Shown: piece by piece, positions 24,811 through 34,440 of the stretch | Numbering within the stretch: position 1 is the stretch's first letter | Layout: the number at the start of each line of letters is the position of its first letter | NCBI GenBank assembly: GCA_965227935.1 | Contig: CBDDGS010000019.1 | Span: forward strand, 1,178,001-1,242,000 | Length of the DNA stretch: 64,000 nucleotides | Direction: 5' to 3' | DNA from: JAWPMT01 sp965227935 | GTDB taxonomy: Bacteria > Bacteroidota > Bacteroidia > Cytophagales > Cyclobacteriaceae | Program-made: the position numbers and the translations under genes | Notes under the pieces: model-generated | Databases searched by the model: none | What the model was told of the DNA's origin: nothing | Seen by the model: only the letters and a program-made list of their open reading frames with translations

Positions 24811-26661
24811 ATGGAGAATAGAGAACATGCCGTCGTAGCTCGTCAGGTCGACTCATATGCTCTGAGAGATAGAGTCATCAACCAGTCCTTTGTCGCTATC
24901 AGCGCTTTGGCCGCGGTTGGTATCCTGGTTTCAGTATTTCGTGCTTTCACGTATGGAATAACTGTTCACTCCTATGTGATCATCATCGCCACTTCGTTCT
25001 TTTTGGCGATTGCCATTTTCCGAAAGAAGTTTTCTTTGTCATTCAAGATCGTGCTTCTGGTATTGACGGTCTTGGTTGTAGTCATCTCCGCTCTTGGCGC
25101 CTTCGGCTTTCTCGCTTCCGCTAAGATTTACATCGCGCTTGTTCCGATATACATTGCTTTTCTGGTTTCCTACCGATACGCATTGATCGCGTTGTTTGTG
25201 TACCTGCTCGTGTATCTTGGAGCAGGTCATCTGTACGCCATGGGATATTTGACGTACGACGTCGATGTTTTGCTTTTTGTAGATGAACTCACGACCTGGT
25301 ACGCGGAAGGAGCGATCATACTGCTGACTGCCTGGGGTTTGCTGCACGTAGGTTACAACTACAGGAGGTTCTTGGACGACTATTACGAGACAATCAAAAG
25401 GCAGTACAAGCAGCTTACTGAGAACCAGAACCGCTATCGCGCGCTTTTTGAGTCTTCCAATGACGCGATTATTCTCGTGAAAGGTCGGAAATTCCTCGAC
25501 TGGAATTCAAAGACTTTGGAATTGTTTCAGTGCGATGACGACTACCTGCGAAGCATTGAGGCCCCGCAGTTGAGTCCCGAGTATCAGCCCGATGGACAGA
25601 GGTCCGTGGATAAAGTCATGTACTATTTCAAGAAGCTGATGGAAGAGGGTCCACAGGTATTTGACTGGCAGCACGTGAGGCCCAATGGAGATTTGTTCTT
25701 TGTATCCGTCGGTCTCAACTTGATCGAAATAGACAATAGCACGCATGTGCAATCAGTGCTTCGTGATATCTCGGAGAAAAAGGCCAACGAATCTGAGCTG
25801 GAGAGGTACAGAAATGATCTTGAGCAATTAGTAAGCGAACGCACCAACGAACTGGATCACACAGTTTTGGAACTGCAGAAGAGCAACAAAGAACTTCACG
25901 AAAAAGGTGAGATCATTCGTGCTCAAAACGAGGAGTTGAAGGCTACACTGGATTCTCTCAAAGAAACTCAATCACAGTTACTCCAATCTGAAAAAATGGC
26001 TTCGTTGGGCATCCTGACCGCCGGAGTGGCTCATGAAATCAATAACCCGCTCAACTACATCCAGGGGGGCTATTCAGGACTGACCAAATACTTTAGAGAT
26101 CAGGGTATAGAAGACCCGGATATTATTGAGTTGCTGCAAAATATTCGCACCGGTATTGATAGGTCCGTTTCAATCGTTTCGGGATTGAATCAGTTTAGTC
26201 GCAACAACGAGACTTTCGATGAGGACTGCTATATCCACAGAATCTTAGACAACTGTCTGTTGATGCTGAATAGCCAGCTTCGACACCGGGTCGAAATTGT
26301 GAAAAACTACGTCGACAGATCCATCATCGTAGCGGGGAATGTCGGCAAGATCCATCAGGTGTTCATCAATTTATTAACCAACGCCATACAGGCTATTGAT
26401 GGGAAAGGGCGCATCGAGATACTCACCGAGGTGGACAATGGCTACGCGCGCATCCGAATCTTTGACAGTGGCAAGGGTATTCCCAAAGAGCACCTTGGCA
26501 GGGTAGCTGATCCGTTCTTCACTACGAAGGAGCCTGGACAGGGTACAGGACTCGGTCTTTCGATTTCCTACTCCATTGTGCAAGAGCACAAAGGCACGAT
26601 AGCCTTCAGTTCGCAGCTGGGAGAGGGCACCGAAGCCATCGTTCGAATGCCCTTGAAATAA
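24811..26661 (+). CDS. PAS-domain sensor histidine kinase, six-helix membrane anchor
   Basis: A 616-residue membrane kinase. About six hydrophobic helices span residues 28-185. A PAS domain follows (about 210-320: YRALFESSNDAIILVKG ... VQSVLRDISEKK). A coiled coil (about 325-390) leads to the HisKA box MASLGILTAGVAHEINNPLNY with phospho-acceptor His408. The ATPase domain has the N box NLLTNAIQAID, DSGKGIP (G1), FFTTKEPGQGTGLGL (F and G2). No response regulator gene is adjacent, so the partner must lie elsewhere. Its own promoter is at 24720-24750. The signal is unknown. Confidence 0.9.
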   Translation: MENREHAVVARQVDSYALRDRVINQSFVAISALAAVGILVSVFRAFTYGITVHSYVIIIATSFFLAIAIFRKKFSLSFKIVLLVLTVLVVVISALGAFGFLASAKIYIALVPIYIAFLVSYRYALIALFVYLLVYLGAGHLYAMGYLTYDVDVLLFVDELTTWYAEGAIILLTAWGLLHVGYNYRRFLDDYYETIKRQYKQLTENQNRYRALFESSNDAIILVKGRKFLDWNSKTLELFQCDDDYLRSIEAPQLSPEYQPDGQRSVDKVMYYFKKLMEEGPQVFDWQHVRPNGDLFFVSVGLNLIEIDNSTHVQSVLRDISEKKANESELERYRNDLEQLVSERTNELDHTVLELQKSNKELHEKGEIIRAQNEELKATLDSLKETQSQLLQSEKMASLGILTAGVAHEINNPLNYIQGGYSGLTKYFRDQGIEDPDIIELLQNIRTGIDRSVSIVSGLNQFSRNNETFDEDCYIHRILDNCLLMLNSQLRHRVEIVKNYVDRSIIVAGNVGKIHQVFINLLTNAIQAIDGKGRIEILTEVDNGYARIRIFDSGKGIPKEHLGRVADPFFTTKEPGQGTGLGLSISYSIVQEHKGTIAFSSQLGEGTEAIVRMPLK

Positions 26662-26665
26662 TTGC

Positions 26666-27265
26666 TCAAAGACTCCAGAGGCTACCGACATCTTCCAGAG
26701 GGACGCAACCCTGATAGATGCCCGGTATGGGATCGTAGTTGAGGATTTCTTTCCCAACCTTCTCTGATGTGAAGTAGCCCCAAAGTATGGTAGACTTCAG
26801 AGATCGGTAAAAGCCCACCGGCTCTTTCTCTTCTCCTACAGGAGTCCCCCAAACCGACGGACGAAACTTGCCTTTATTTTGCTTCTCCAAGACTCCGAAG
26901 AATGCTGCCCGGTCAGACGTGTTGAGCTCGTGCAGAGCACTCCCCATTTCTGTCTTAGATAGGTCATTAATTTTGTCAATCTCTTGATTCACAAAATTCT
27001 GACCTGATTCATCCATTGTTTCGCCAAACACTCTATCGATGAATGCATCTACCTTGACATCGAGACCACCCGGGGTATCGGTCGCCGGTAGAAGTGTATC
27101 GACAAATGCTGTCATGAATCTAGCGCGCTCTCCGGTGAGAAATACTGGTTGCCAATTGGGGCGATCGACACTTTGACAAGACTGTAGCAGCGACAAAAGA
27201 GTGGGAGTGAGGGCGGTTCCTGCGGCTCCCACGGCGGTTTTGCGAATGGCTGATCTTCTGTCCAT
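26666..27265 (-). CDS. Gluconate 2-dehydrogenase subunit 3-like, Tat-exported small subunit
   Basis: A 199-residue protein with a twin-arginine type leader (MDRRSAIRKT then an Ala/Leu-rich stretch to about residue 30, ending SCQS). The body, with FMTAFVDTLLPATDTPGG and YFTSEKVGKEILNYDPIPGIYQGC, follows the gluconate 2-dehydrogenase subunit 3 family. This small subunit pairs with a GMC flavoprotein and often carries the Tat signal for both. It starts only 3 nt after the stop of the GMC gene, so the two form an operon and probably a complex. Expected location is periplasmic. Confidence 0.85.
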   Translation of the reverse strand: MDRRSAIRKTAVGAAGTALTPTLLSLLQSCQSVDRPNWQPVFLTGERARFMTAFVDTLLPATDTPGGLDVKVDAFIDRVFGETMDESGQNFVNQEIDKINDLSKTEMGSALHELNTSDRAAFFGVLEKQNKGKFRPSVWGTPVGEEKEPVGFYRSLKSTILWGYFTSEKVGKEILNYDPIPGIYQGCVPLEDVGSLWSL

Positions 27266-27268
27266 GAT

Positions 27269-28975
27269 TTATAGGTTATTCTTTTTGAGTTCGGAAACGG
27301 CATGGTCCGCCGCTCTTGCGGTAATGGCCATGTAAGTGAGTGACGGATTGACGCAAGAAGACGAGGTCATACACGCCCCATCGGTGACGAATATATTCTT
27401 CACAGCATGTATTTGATTGGTACCGTTGAGTACCGAAGTCTTGGGATCCCGGCCCATGCGAGCCGTACCCATTTCGTGTATGCCGAAGCCTGGCTCGTGC
27501 TCGTTGTCAAAGCCCATAACATCCTTTAATCCGGCTTTCTCCAGCATCTCCACAGCATCTTCTTTGATCTGCTTATTGAGCGCCAGCTCGTTGTCCTTAA
27601 ACTCACAGTCGATGGCCAACGTGGGCTGTCCCCATTTGTCCAGGCTCTCTTTGTCGAGCGTGACTTTGTTTTCGTGATAGGGTAGGCACTCGGCAAAGCC
27701 AGTGATAAAGAACTCCCACGGTCCCGGTTGCATCATCTGGTCTTTGAAATCGGCTCCAAATGCCTCCTCGCTAGCTCCACGGCCCCAACCAGCACGGCCA
27801 GCACCACCCTGATACCCAAAGCCCCTCACGAACTTGTCGGATTTCGTTTCCTCGTTGATGTTGCGATAGCGAGGGATGTAGATGCCGTTGGGTCGTCGTC
27901 CTTTGTAATACTGGTCCTCAAAGCCCTCTACAGTACCCGTCGCACCGATGCGATAGGTATGGTCCATCAAGTTGTGTCCCAGTTCGCCGCTGTCATTGCC
28001 GAGGCCGTTGGGGAATCGGTCTGAGACAGAGTTCATGAGGATTTGCGTAGTACTCAACGTGGAGGCGTTGCAGAAAACGATTCGTGAGTAAAACTCCAGT
28101 ACCTCACTGGTCTCGGCGTCAATAATACGTACGCCACTTGCTTTACCTAACTCCTCATCATAAATGATCGACTGTACGATCGAGTGGGGCCTCAGTGTGA
28201 GATTGCCCGTGGCACTTGCAGCGGGGAGGGTAACGGCATTGCTGCTGAAATAGGCACCATAGGGACAGCCCCGACTGCATCGGTTTCGGTATTGGCACTT
28301 GCCTCGGCCGTTGATCGCTTCGGTCAGGTGTGCCGCCCGACCAATGATCATATTCCGACCTGGGAACTCTGATTCGATCTTGTCTTTTACATGCTTCTCC
28401 GCACAGTTCATCTCCATCGGAGGGAGGAAGACACTGTCAGGCAGTTGGGGAAGCCCCAGGGGTTCCCCGCTGATCCCGGCAAACCTCTCTACGTACTCGT
28501 ACCAGGGCTCGATGTCTTTGTAGCGAATGGGCCAGTCCACGCCATAACCGTCTTTCGCATTGGCTTCGAAGTCCAGATCACTCCAGCGATAGCACTGCTT
28601 GCCCCAAAGCAGGGAACGGCCTCCTGTCTGATGTCCTCGGACCCACAGGAATGGCTTGACTTCGGTGTAGGGATTCTCTTCGTCATTGGCGTAGAAGTGC
28701 TTGGTGTCTTCTCCGACAAAGCCCGTCCGAATGTTCTTGTAATACTTTTTCTTGTCTTCAGGACTCAATGCCCCGCGGGTCTCATAGTCCCAGGGATCAT
28801 GATTCATGGTAGGGTAATCCTTGATGTGCTCCACGAGACGCCCTCTTTCGAGAACGAGCGTCTTGAGTCCTTTTTCGCAAAGCTCCTTTGCCGCCCAGCC
28901 GCCGGAGATGCCCGAGCCGATGACAATAGCGTCGTAAGTCATCTGTTGCCTGGCGTCGATATTGAAGTTAGCCAT
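27269..28975 (-). CDS. GMC-family FAD oxidoreductase (large subunit)
   Basis: A 568-residue flavoenzyme. I chose the ATG at 28975, which puts the FAD-binding GSGISGG at about residues 20-26; an upstream ATG would add 59 unrelated residues. A Cys-rich stretch CQYRNRCSRGCPYGAYF lies mid-protein. The C-terminal GMC domain has IHEMGTARMG and DGACMTSSSCVNPSLTYMAI, the usual His/Asn catalytic area. It lacks its own signal and is probably exported with the Tat-bearing subunit 3 encoded next. Related pairs oxidise sugars, including glycoside C3 oxidation to 3-keto sugars in Bacteroidota; the substrate here is inferred only. No cytochrome subunit is adjacent. Confidence 0.88.
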   Translation of the reverse strand: MANFNIDARQQMTYDAIVIGSGISGGWAAKELCEKGLKTLVLERGRLVEHIKDYPTMNHDPWDYETRGALSPEDKKKYYKNIRTGFVGEDTKHFYANDEENPYTEVKPFLWVRGHQTGGRSLLWGKQCYRWSDLDFEANAKDGYGVDWPIRYKDIEPWYEYVERFAGISGEPLGLPQLPDSVFLPPMEMNCAEKHVKDKIESEFPGRNMIIGRAAHLTEAINGRGKCQYRNRCSRGCPYGAYFSSNAVTLPAASATGNLTLRPHSIVQSIIYDEELGKASGVRIIDAETSEVLEFYSRIVFCNASTLSTTQILMNSVSDRFPNGLGNDSGELGHNLMDHTYRIGATGTVEGFEDQYYKGRRPNGIYIPRYRNINEETKSDKFVRGFGYQGGAGRAGWGRGASEEAFGADFKDQMMQPGPWEFFITGFAECLPYHENKVTLDKESLDKWGQPTLAIDCEFKDNELALNKQIKEDAVEMLEKAGLKDVMGFDNEHEPGFGIHEMGTARMGRDPKTSVLNGTNQIHAVKNIFVTDGACMTSSSCVNPSLTYMAITARAADHAVSELKKNNL

Positions 28976-29116
28976 TGGTCGTGATTTAGTGCTGGGGCGG
29001 AATTTATAGAAAAACCTGAAATTCCAGGAGATAATTGACACAGACCACTCCAAACAAGCCCGTGGGAATTCAGTAACTTCCAACGACTTTTCGGAACCAG
29101 AGGATAACAGAGAATC

Positions 29117-29887
29117 ATGGCTAGAATCCACCTTTTTGAATGGGAAGACCAAAAGTGGTTTCCAACTTTGCTCCGTGATTTTGGCACGGACTTTTTGGGG
29201 TTTCTATCAGAGAAGACCAAAATGTTTGAGCCGATAGTGCCCAAACTTGTCGCAGTTGTTAAGCAATCGAAGCATCCGGCAATTGTTGACCTCGGCTCGG
29301 GAGGTGGGGGAGGTCTGGTAGCTGTTTATCCCCAACTTCGAAAGGAGCTCCCTGACTTGGATGTGACATTGACGGATCTCCATCCAAATAATGAGGCGAT
29401 GAGGAGGATCCAGGGAGATCACCCCCACATCGGGAGCCATGATGGGTCCGTCGATGCCAGAGACGTCCCCGAGGAGTTGGAGGGTGTACGGACCATGTTC
29501 CTGTCGTTTCACCATTTCCGACCGCAGGATGCTAAAGCCATTTTGCAGGATGCTGTCAACAAGGGTAGGCCCATCGCCATATTTGAGGGGCAGGAGAGGA
29601 GCGTTCCCAGCATCATTGCGATGATCTTTTCGCCGATTACGGTACTGTTGATGACCCCTATGATTCGACCGTTTAGACTGAGCCGGCTACTATTTACCTA
29701 CCTCATACCCATTGTGCCATTGTTCGTGCTGTGGGATGGCGTGGTGTCGTCCCTGAGGACTTATTCCGTCAAGGAAATGAACTCCCTGATCGAAGAGTTG
29801 GACAATGGCTCGAGCTTCTCCTGGGAGGTGGGCAAGGTGAAATCCGGTCCCGGCAAGTTGCTTTTCCTGACAGGTATGCCCAAATAA
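29117..29887 (+). CDS. Class I SAM-dependent methyltransferase-like protein
   Basis: A 256-residue protein with a Rossmann-type SAM motif I (IVDLGSGGGGGL, about 57-68), an acidic end of strand 2 (LTDLHPN) and MFLSFHHF in the motif IV area. The region from about 165 to 215 is hydrophobic (MIFSPITVLLMTPMI ... LLFTYLIPIVPLFVLW) and may dip into the membrane, which is not usual for the soluble family. Substrate unknown. It is divergent from the GMC operon with about 140 nt between. Confidence 0.72.
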   Translation: MARIHLFEWEDQKWFPTLLRDFGTDFLGFLSEKTKMFEPIVPKLVAVVKQSKHPAIVDLGSGGGGGLVAVYPQLRKELPDLDVTLTDLHPNNEAMRRIQGDHPHIGSHDGSVDARDVPEELEGVRTMFLSFHHFRPQDAKAILQDAVNKGRPIAIFEGQERSVPSIIAMIFSPITVLLMTPMIRPFRLSRLLFTYLIPIVPLFVLWDGVVSSLRTYSVKEMNSLIEELDNGSSFSWEVGKVKSGPGKLLFLTGMPK

Positions 29888-29928
29888 TTTCACCCAAAAA
29901 CTTCTTTGCCTGCGAGTGAAACAAAAAA

Positions 29929-29979
29929 ACTGCAATTACGAATAATATCCCATATATTTACTGCAATTGCGAATAATAT
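29929..29979 (+). promoter_or_regulatory. Tandem 20-bp direct repeats upstream of an orphan permease
   Basis: Two 20-nt copies, 29929-29948 and 29960-29979 (ACTGCAATTACGAATAATAT and the same with one changed base), start 31 bp apart, about three DNA turns. TATATTTA (29953-29960), a near -7 box, lies between them. They end 84 nt before the permease start at 30064. This looks like a regulator-binding pair, although no PadR gene is beside this permease. Confidence 0.5.
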
Positions 29980-30063
29980 AAGTTGAGTTTTGATCGAATG
30001 AAGGGCGTTGAGAGTAGGAGAGGTACCTGGTCCTTTATCGTATATTACCGCGATTAAATACGC

Positions 30064-32673
30064 ATGCAAATACCCAAATGGCCATACAGACTGCTTAGGG
30101 CAATCATCAAAGACGAGTACCTGGAAGAGATTGAAGGAGACCTCGCTGAGATATTTGAAGATGACATTGAGCAGTATGGCATGCGCCGAGCAAAAAGGAG
30201 GTATGCCATCGCAGTCACTCGACTATTCCGCTTGCAGTTGATCAAAAAGATCCCACAACGACACACGGGCATATTATTTCTAACTATGAGAGACTTTAGG
30301 CTTGCTTACCGCTCACTGCTAAAATTCAAGGGTCACACGGCCATCAATCTTATTGGACTTTCCCTCGGCTTGGCCATGGGCGGGTTCACATTGCAATACG
30401 TTTTGGAAGAATTGTCTTTTGACAATTTCCACGAGAAGAAAGACCGGATCTACAAAGTAGTCACCGCTACTGGCGAAGGCGAAGGAGGCATGGAGACGAA
30501 TGCCTGGCCTGTTGGCTACAAATTACAGACTGAGTACCCCGAAGTGGAGGCACAGGCCTATAGCACAAGAGCTACTTCCACCATTCAGGTGGAGAGAGGA
30601 GGTACCTATTATGAGAAAGACATGTTCTTCACTACACCTTCCTTCATGGACATTTTCACTTTTGAAGCCGTAGCCGGGGATCCTCAGGAGGCACTCGCCG
30701 TGCCGTTTTCGATGGTAGTAACGGAGTCTTTACAAGACACTTACTTTAAGGGAGAGGCCATCGGTCAGACGATCATCGTGCAGGATAGCATGGAGTTTCG
30801 GATAGCGGCAGTCGTCGCAGATCCTCCTTCCAATTCGCATATCCAATTCGATGGTCTCATTTCTTTTGCGACCTACGAGCGCATGCGCGGCTTCAGCTAT
30901 ACAGAAGGTTGGGGCAATTTCAATGTGAGAAACTACTTGTTGTTGAAGGAAGGTGTCGACGCAGAAGGGGTGAAGTCAAAAGCTGCCGGGATCTACCGGG
31001 AGAATGTGGGAGACTGGATGGATGAGATGGGTGTCGATTTTTCCACCGACCTGGTGGCTTTGAGTGATGTCTACTTGGACAGCCCCTATTACAATGGGAT
31101 GGGCCCAAATGGATCGAGAAAGCGGGTAATGACCCTGATCATTATTGCCGGATTTCTCATGCTGCTCGCGTGTATCAACTACATCAACCTGAGTACGGCG
31201 CGTTCACTACAGCGTGCCAAAGAAGTAGGCATCAAGAAAGTGAATGGTTCTCCACGGCGGGCACTTGTCAGCCAGTTTTTGCTGGAGTCTTTCCTATTAA
31301 CGCTGGCTGCCTTCATTGCGGCGATGGTCCTGGTGACTTTATTCTTGCCCTTTTTCAATATGCTTATGGGTAAGCAATACGACCTGATGACCTTTGTCAA
31401 TCGCCCTTTCATCATGGGAGCCGTTGTTCTCATTCCGACCGTTACGTTACTGGCAGGTTTCTACCCTGCCTGGATACTCTCAGGATTCCAGCCCCTAAAA
31501 GCACTCAGAGGGATAGAGAACAATATTCGAAAAGGGTTGACCTTGCGACGGTCCCTAATCGCTTTCCAGTTTTTTGTGTCCTCAGGGCTCGTTCTTGCTA
31601 CGCTTTTGGTAATCCAGCAATTGGGCTACATGCGCACGCAGGACCTGGGATTTGATGTGGATCAGGTCCTCGTCATCAATGCCACGAACGCACCAGGGGA
31701 GTTGGGTAGTGACGTGGTCAAAGCCGAGCTGGCATCCATTGTGGGGGTTGAGTCTGTATCATTTACCAATGCATTACCAGGAAAACCCGGGTGGCAGGGT
31801 CAATGGGCTTATCCGGGACAGGTCAATGATGAGCCGGTACATACGGAGTACATGGCCATTGACGAAACTTACTTGGAGGTCCTCGGGCTCAATCTGTTGG
31901 CTGGAAGGAATTTCGACCTCTCGCGCCCCAGTGAATTGCGAGATGGGTTAATCATCAATGAGACATGCATGAAAGAGATGGGCTGGGTCACTCCGGAAGA
32001 GGCCCTTGGGAAAGAGATCGTGAGCCCGTCACAGGCTCCGGCAGGTACGGTGATCGGCGTCGTTCAGGACTATCACGGACTTGGGCTACAGAGTGAGATC
32101 TGGCCCAAGGCCATGGATTACGCCGGTCATCGGTATGGAAGATACTATGCCATAAGGTTTGAGACGCAGCAGACCTATGAGTTGGTCGAGGCGGTCGAAG
32201 AAATGTGGGAGGGGCTTTATGGGAACTTCCCGTTGCAGTTTACTTTCCTCGATCAGGATTTTGATCGACAATACAGGGAGGAAATCCAGCTCGCGCAGGT
32301 GCTCGGGGTTTTTGCTGCGATCATTATCATCGTATCGGGAATTGGTCTGCTGGGTTTGATTTCACTGATGGCGGTCAGCAAGACCAAGGAGATCGGTATT
32401 CGCAAAACATTGGGTGCCACGATTGGCCACATCGTCCTGTTACTTTCAAAGAACTTCCTGCTGTTGGTGCTTATAGGCAACCTGCTGGCTGTTCCTTTCC
32501 TTTGGTACTATGGCAATGATTGGCTGGACACGTTCGCGTATCACGTGACGTTGAATCCCATGCTTTTTGTTTACGCCACTTTGATCACAGCTGCGCTGGC
32601 ATTCGGTATTGTGAGCTTTCAGGTGTTGAAGACCGCCCGTCTCAACCCGGCAGATGCTCTGAGAGACGAATAG
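30064..32673 (+). CDS. Duplicated orphan ABC permease (MacB/FtsX type), no PadR partner
   Basis: An 869-residue membrane protein. Residues 1-62 are a cytoplasmic prefix domain with the EGDLAEIFEDDIEQYG hallmark (permease prefix domain 2 type). A first helix (about 91-117) precedes a periplasmic MacB-type core domain (to about 350), three FtsX helices with AKEVGIKKVNGS near 385-396, a fifth helix near 495-520, a second periplasmic domain, then three more helices with TKEIGIRKTLGA near 774. So the FtsX unit is present twice in one chain, as in the ADOP family described in Acidobacteria. No ATPase is encoded nearby. It is the only one of the five here without an adjacent PadR gene. Transport role unproven. 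Confidence 0.85.
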   Translation: MQIPKWPYRLLRAIIKDEYLEEIEGDLAEIFEDDIEQYGMRRAKRRYAIAVTRLFRLQLIKKIPQRHTGILFLTMRDFRLAYRSLLKFKGHTAINLIGLSLGLAMGGFTLQYVLEELSFDNFHEKKDRIYKVVTATGEGEGGMETNAWPVGYKLQTEYPEVEAQAYSTRATSTIQVERGGTYYEKDMFFTTPSFMDIFTFEAVAGDPQEALAVPFSMVVTESLQDTYFKGEAIGQTIIVQDSMEFRIAAVVADPPSNSHIQFDGLISFATYERMRGFSYTEGWGNFNVRNYLLLKEGVDAEGVKSKAAGIYRENVGDWMDEMGVDFSTDLVALSDVYLDSPYYNGMGPNGSRKRVMTLIIIAGFLMLLACINYINLSTARSLQRAKEVGIKKVNGSPRRALVSQFLLESFLLTLAAFIAAMVLVTLFLPFFNMLMGKQYDLMTFVNRPFIMGAVVLIPTVTLLAGFYPAWILSGFQPLKALRGIENNIRKGLTLRRSLIAFQFFVSSGLVLATLLVIQQLGYMRTQDLGFDVDQVLVINATNAPGELGSDVVKAELASIVGVESVSFTNALPGKPGWQGQWAYPGQVNDEPVHTEYMAIDETYLEVLGLNLLAGRNFDLSRPSELRDGLIINETCMKEMGWVTPEEALGKEIVSPSQAPAGTVIGVVQDYHGLGLQSEIWPKAMDYAGHRYGRYYAIRFETQQTYELVEAVEEMWEGLYGNFPLQFTFLDQDFDRQYREEIQLAQVLGVFAAIIIIVSGIGLLGLISLMAVSKTKEIGIRKTLGATIGHIVLLLSKNFLLLVLIGNLLAVPFLWYYGNDWLDTFAYHVTLNPMLFVYATLITAALAFGIVSFQVLKTARLNPADALRDE

Positions 32674-32739
32674 GAGCAAGCGCTTTTTGCAAGCGGTAAC
32701 CAGGGTTCGGTCGATAATGGATATTTTCGCTTCGGATAA

Positions 32740-34440
32740 ATGAAGCTACTTATGAAGATATCTGTCAATCACCTGGTTATTGGTATGTTGCTCGCGTTGA
32801 CTCCCCAGTCACTTTGGGCGCAGGAATACGCCCGCAATGGGATGGTCGTCTCCACTAGCAAGGTCGCCTCGGAAGTAGGTGTGAGCGTTTTGAAGAAGGG
32901 TGGCAATGCCATAGATGGAGCGGTAGCCACGGCGTTTGCTCTGGCGGTCACGCACCCATCGGCTGGCAATATTGGAGGAGGTGGTTTCATCGTTTATCTG
33001 GACAATACCGGCAAGGCCACTACCATTGACTTCCGGGAAAAGGCTCCGCTCGCGGCGACGCCCGATATGTTTCTCGATGAGAACGGAGAGGTGAGCTTTA
33101 TGCAGCATCACTTAAGTGCCAAGTCCATTGGGGTTCCGGGGACTGTCGCTGGATTGCACAAGGCGCATTCCCAGTATGGTAAGCTACCATGGGCGGATGT
33201 AGTACAGCCGGCTGTAGACCTGGCGGAGAAAGGTTTTGAGTTCAATTGGTCGCTGTACTGGGCTGCGAAGGGCTTCGAGGGAGACGAGAGATTCCCCATG
33301 ATGGATCAGTATTTCCGGAATGACCAGGGAGACATCGTAGAACCTGGGGCGACCTGGACGCAACCAGAGCTTGCTGCAACTCTGAAACTCATTCGAGACA
33401 AAGGACGAGACGGCTTCTATAAGGGGTCTGTCGCCAAAGGCATAGAGGACTGGATGAAGGCAAATGGTGGGATCATCACGCGCAAAGATCTGGCAAAATA
33501 CGAGGCCATTGAGCGGGAGCCCGTCAGCGGTACTTACAAGGACTACACGATCTATTCTATGCCTCCCCCCAGTTCAGGAGGGACCGCTCTGGTCGAGATG
33601 ATGAACATGATGGAGCAGGTGAACCTGGAGGACATAGAGTTCAACTCGACGGAATATGTTCACCTGGTGGCAGAAGTAATGCGTAGAGCGTTTGCCGATA
33701 GGGCCGAACATCTGGGAGACCCTGACTTCAATCCTGACATGCCGATCGACCGGTTGACCTCCAAGGAACACGCCCAGGTTAGGATGCAATCTTTTGATAG
33801 GAATAAGGCTTCCGTCAGCGACAGCTCGAGGTTCGGACAACTCTACGGCGAAGGGAATAGTACGACACACTTCTCGGTAATGGACAAAGACGGCAATGCA
33901 GTTTCGTTGACCTATACGCTGGAGTTCAGCTACGGCTCCCGACTGGTGGCGGAAGATCTTGGTTTCATTTTCAACAACGAAATGGGCGACTTCAATCCGG
34001 AGCCTGGTGTCACCAACAGCCGGGGACAGATAGGCTCGGCACCCAACCTGATAGCGCCCGAGAAGCGCATGCTCTCGAGTATGACGCCGACGATTGTGGC
34101 CAAGGATGGCAAACCTCATCTTGTGATTGGCAGTCCTGGTGGTCGGACCATCATCAATACAGTGTTCCAGACAGTCCTGGCCGTATTAGCCTACGATATG
34201 CGTATTGATCGTGCCATTGAAGGTATGAAAATCCACCACCAATGGCTGCCGGATCGGATCATGTACGAGGAAGATAAGCTCTCACCGGATACCCGAAAGG
34301 CATTGGAAGCACTGGGCCACAAGACCATTCCACGCGAGCGCCTCGGTGTGTTGATGGGTATTGTCAATGATACCGAACGTGGCGTACTGGTCGGAGCCTC
34401 CGATTCCGCCAGTGGAGAAGGTGCGGCAGTGGGGTATTGA
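32740..34440 (+). CDS. ggt: Gamma-glutamyltransferase (glutathione hydrolase)
   Basis: A 566-residue precursor with a signal peptide (to about LWAQ, residue 28). The large subunit starts with NGMVVSTSKVASEVGVSVLKKGGNAIDGAVA and includes the gamma-glutamyl-binding region near FREKAP. The autocleavage site is GNSTTHFSVMD: Thr375 should become the N-terminal nucleophile of the small subunit. GGRTIINTV and a final SGEGAAVGY match the family. It cleaves gamma-glutamyl bonds such as in glutathione outside the cytoplasm. It ends directly against the convergent MBL-fold gene. Confidence 0.92.
   Translation: MKLLMKISVNHLVIGMLLALTPQSLWAQEYARNGMVVSTSKVASEVGVSVLKKGGNAIDGAVATAFALAVTHPSAGNIGGGGFIVYLDNTGKATTIDFREKAPLAATPDMFLDENGEVSFMQHHLSAKSIGVPGTVAGLHKAHSQYGKLPWADVVQPAVDLAEKGFEFNWSLYWAAKGFEGDERFPMMDQYFRNDQGDIVEPGATWTQPELAATLKLIRDKGRDGFYKGSVAKGIEDWMKANGGIITRKDLAKYEAIEREPVSGTYKDYTIYSMPPPSSGGTALVEMMNMMEQVNLEDIEFNSTEYVHLVAEVMRRAFADRAEHLGDPDFNPDMPIDRLTSKEHAQVRMQSFDRNKASVSDSSRFGQLYGEGNSTTHFSVMDKDGNAVSLTYTLEFSYGSRLVAEDLGFIFNNEMGDFNPEPGVTNSRGQIGSAPNLIAPEKRMLSSMTPTIVAKDGKPHLVIGSPGGRTIINTVFQTVLAVLAYDMRIDRAIEGMKIHHQWLPDRIMYEEDKLSPDTRKALEALGHKTIPRERLGVLMGIVNDTERGVLVGASDSASGEGAAVGY

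Noticed and set aside
28391..28984. 197-codon frame antisense to the GMC gene
   Set aside because: Shadow frame; the opposite strand has a clear full-length GMC enzyme.
29929..29979. CRISPR-like repeat
   Set aside because: Only two copies with an 11-nt gap and no cas genes; it fits a regulator site better.
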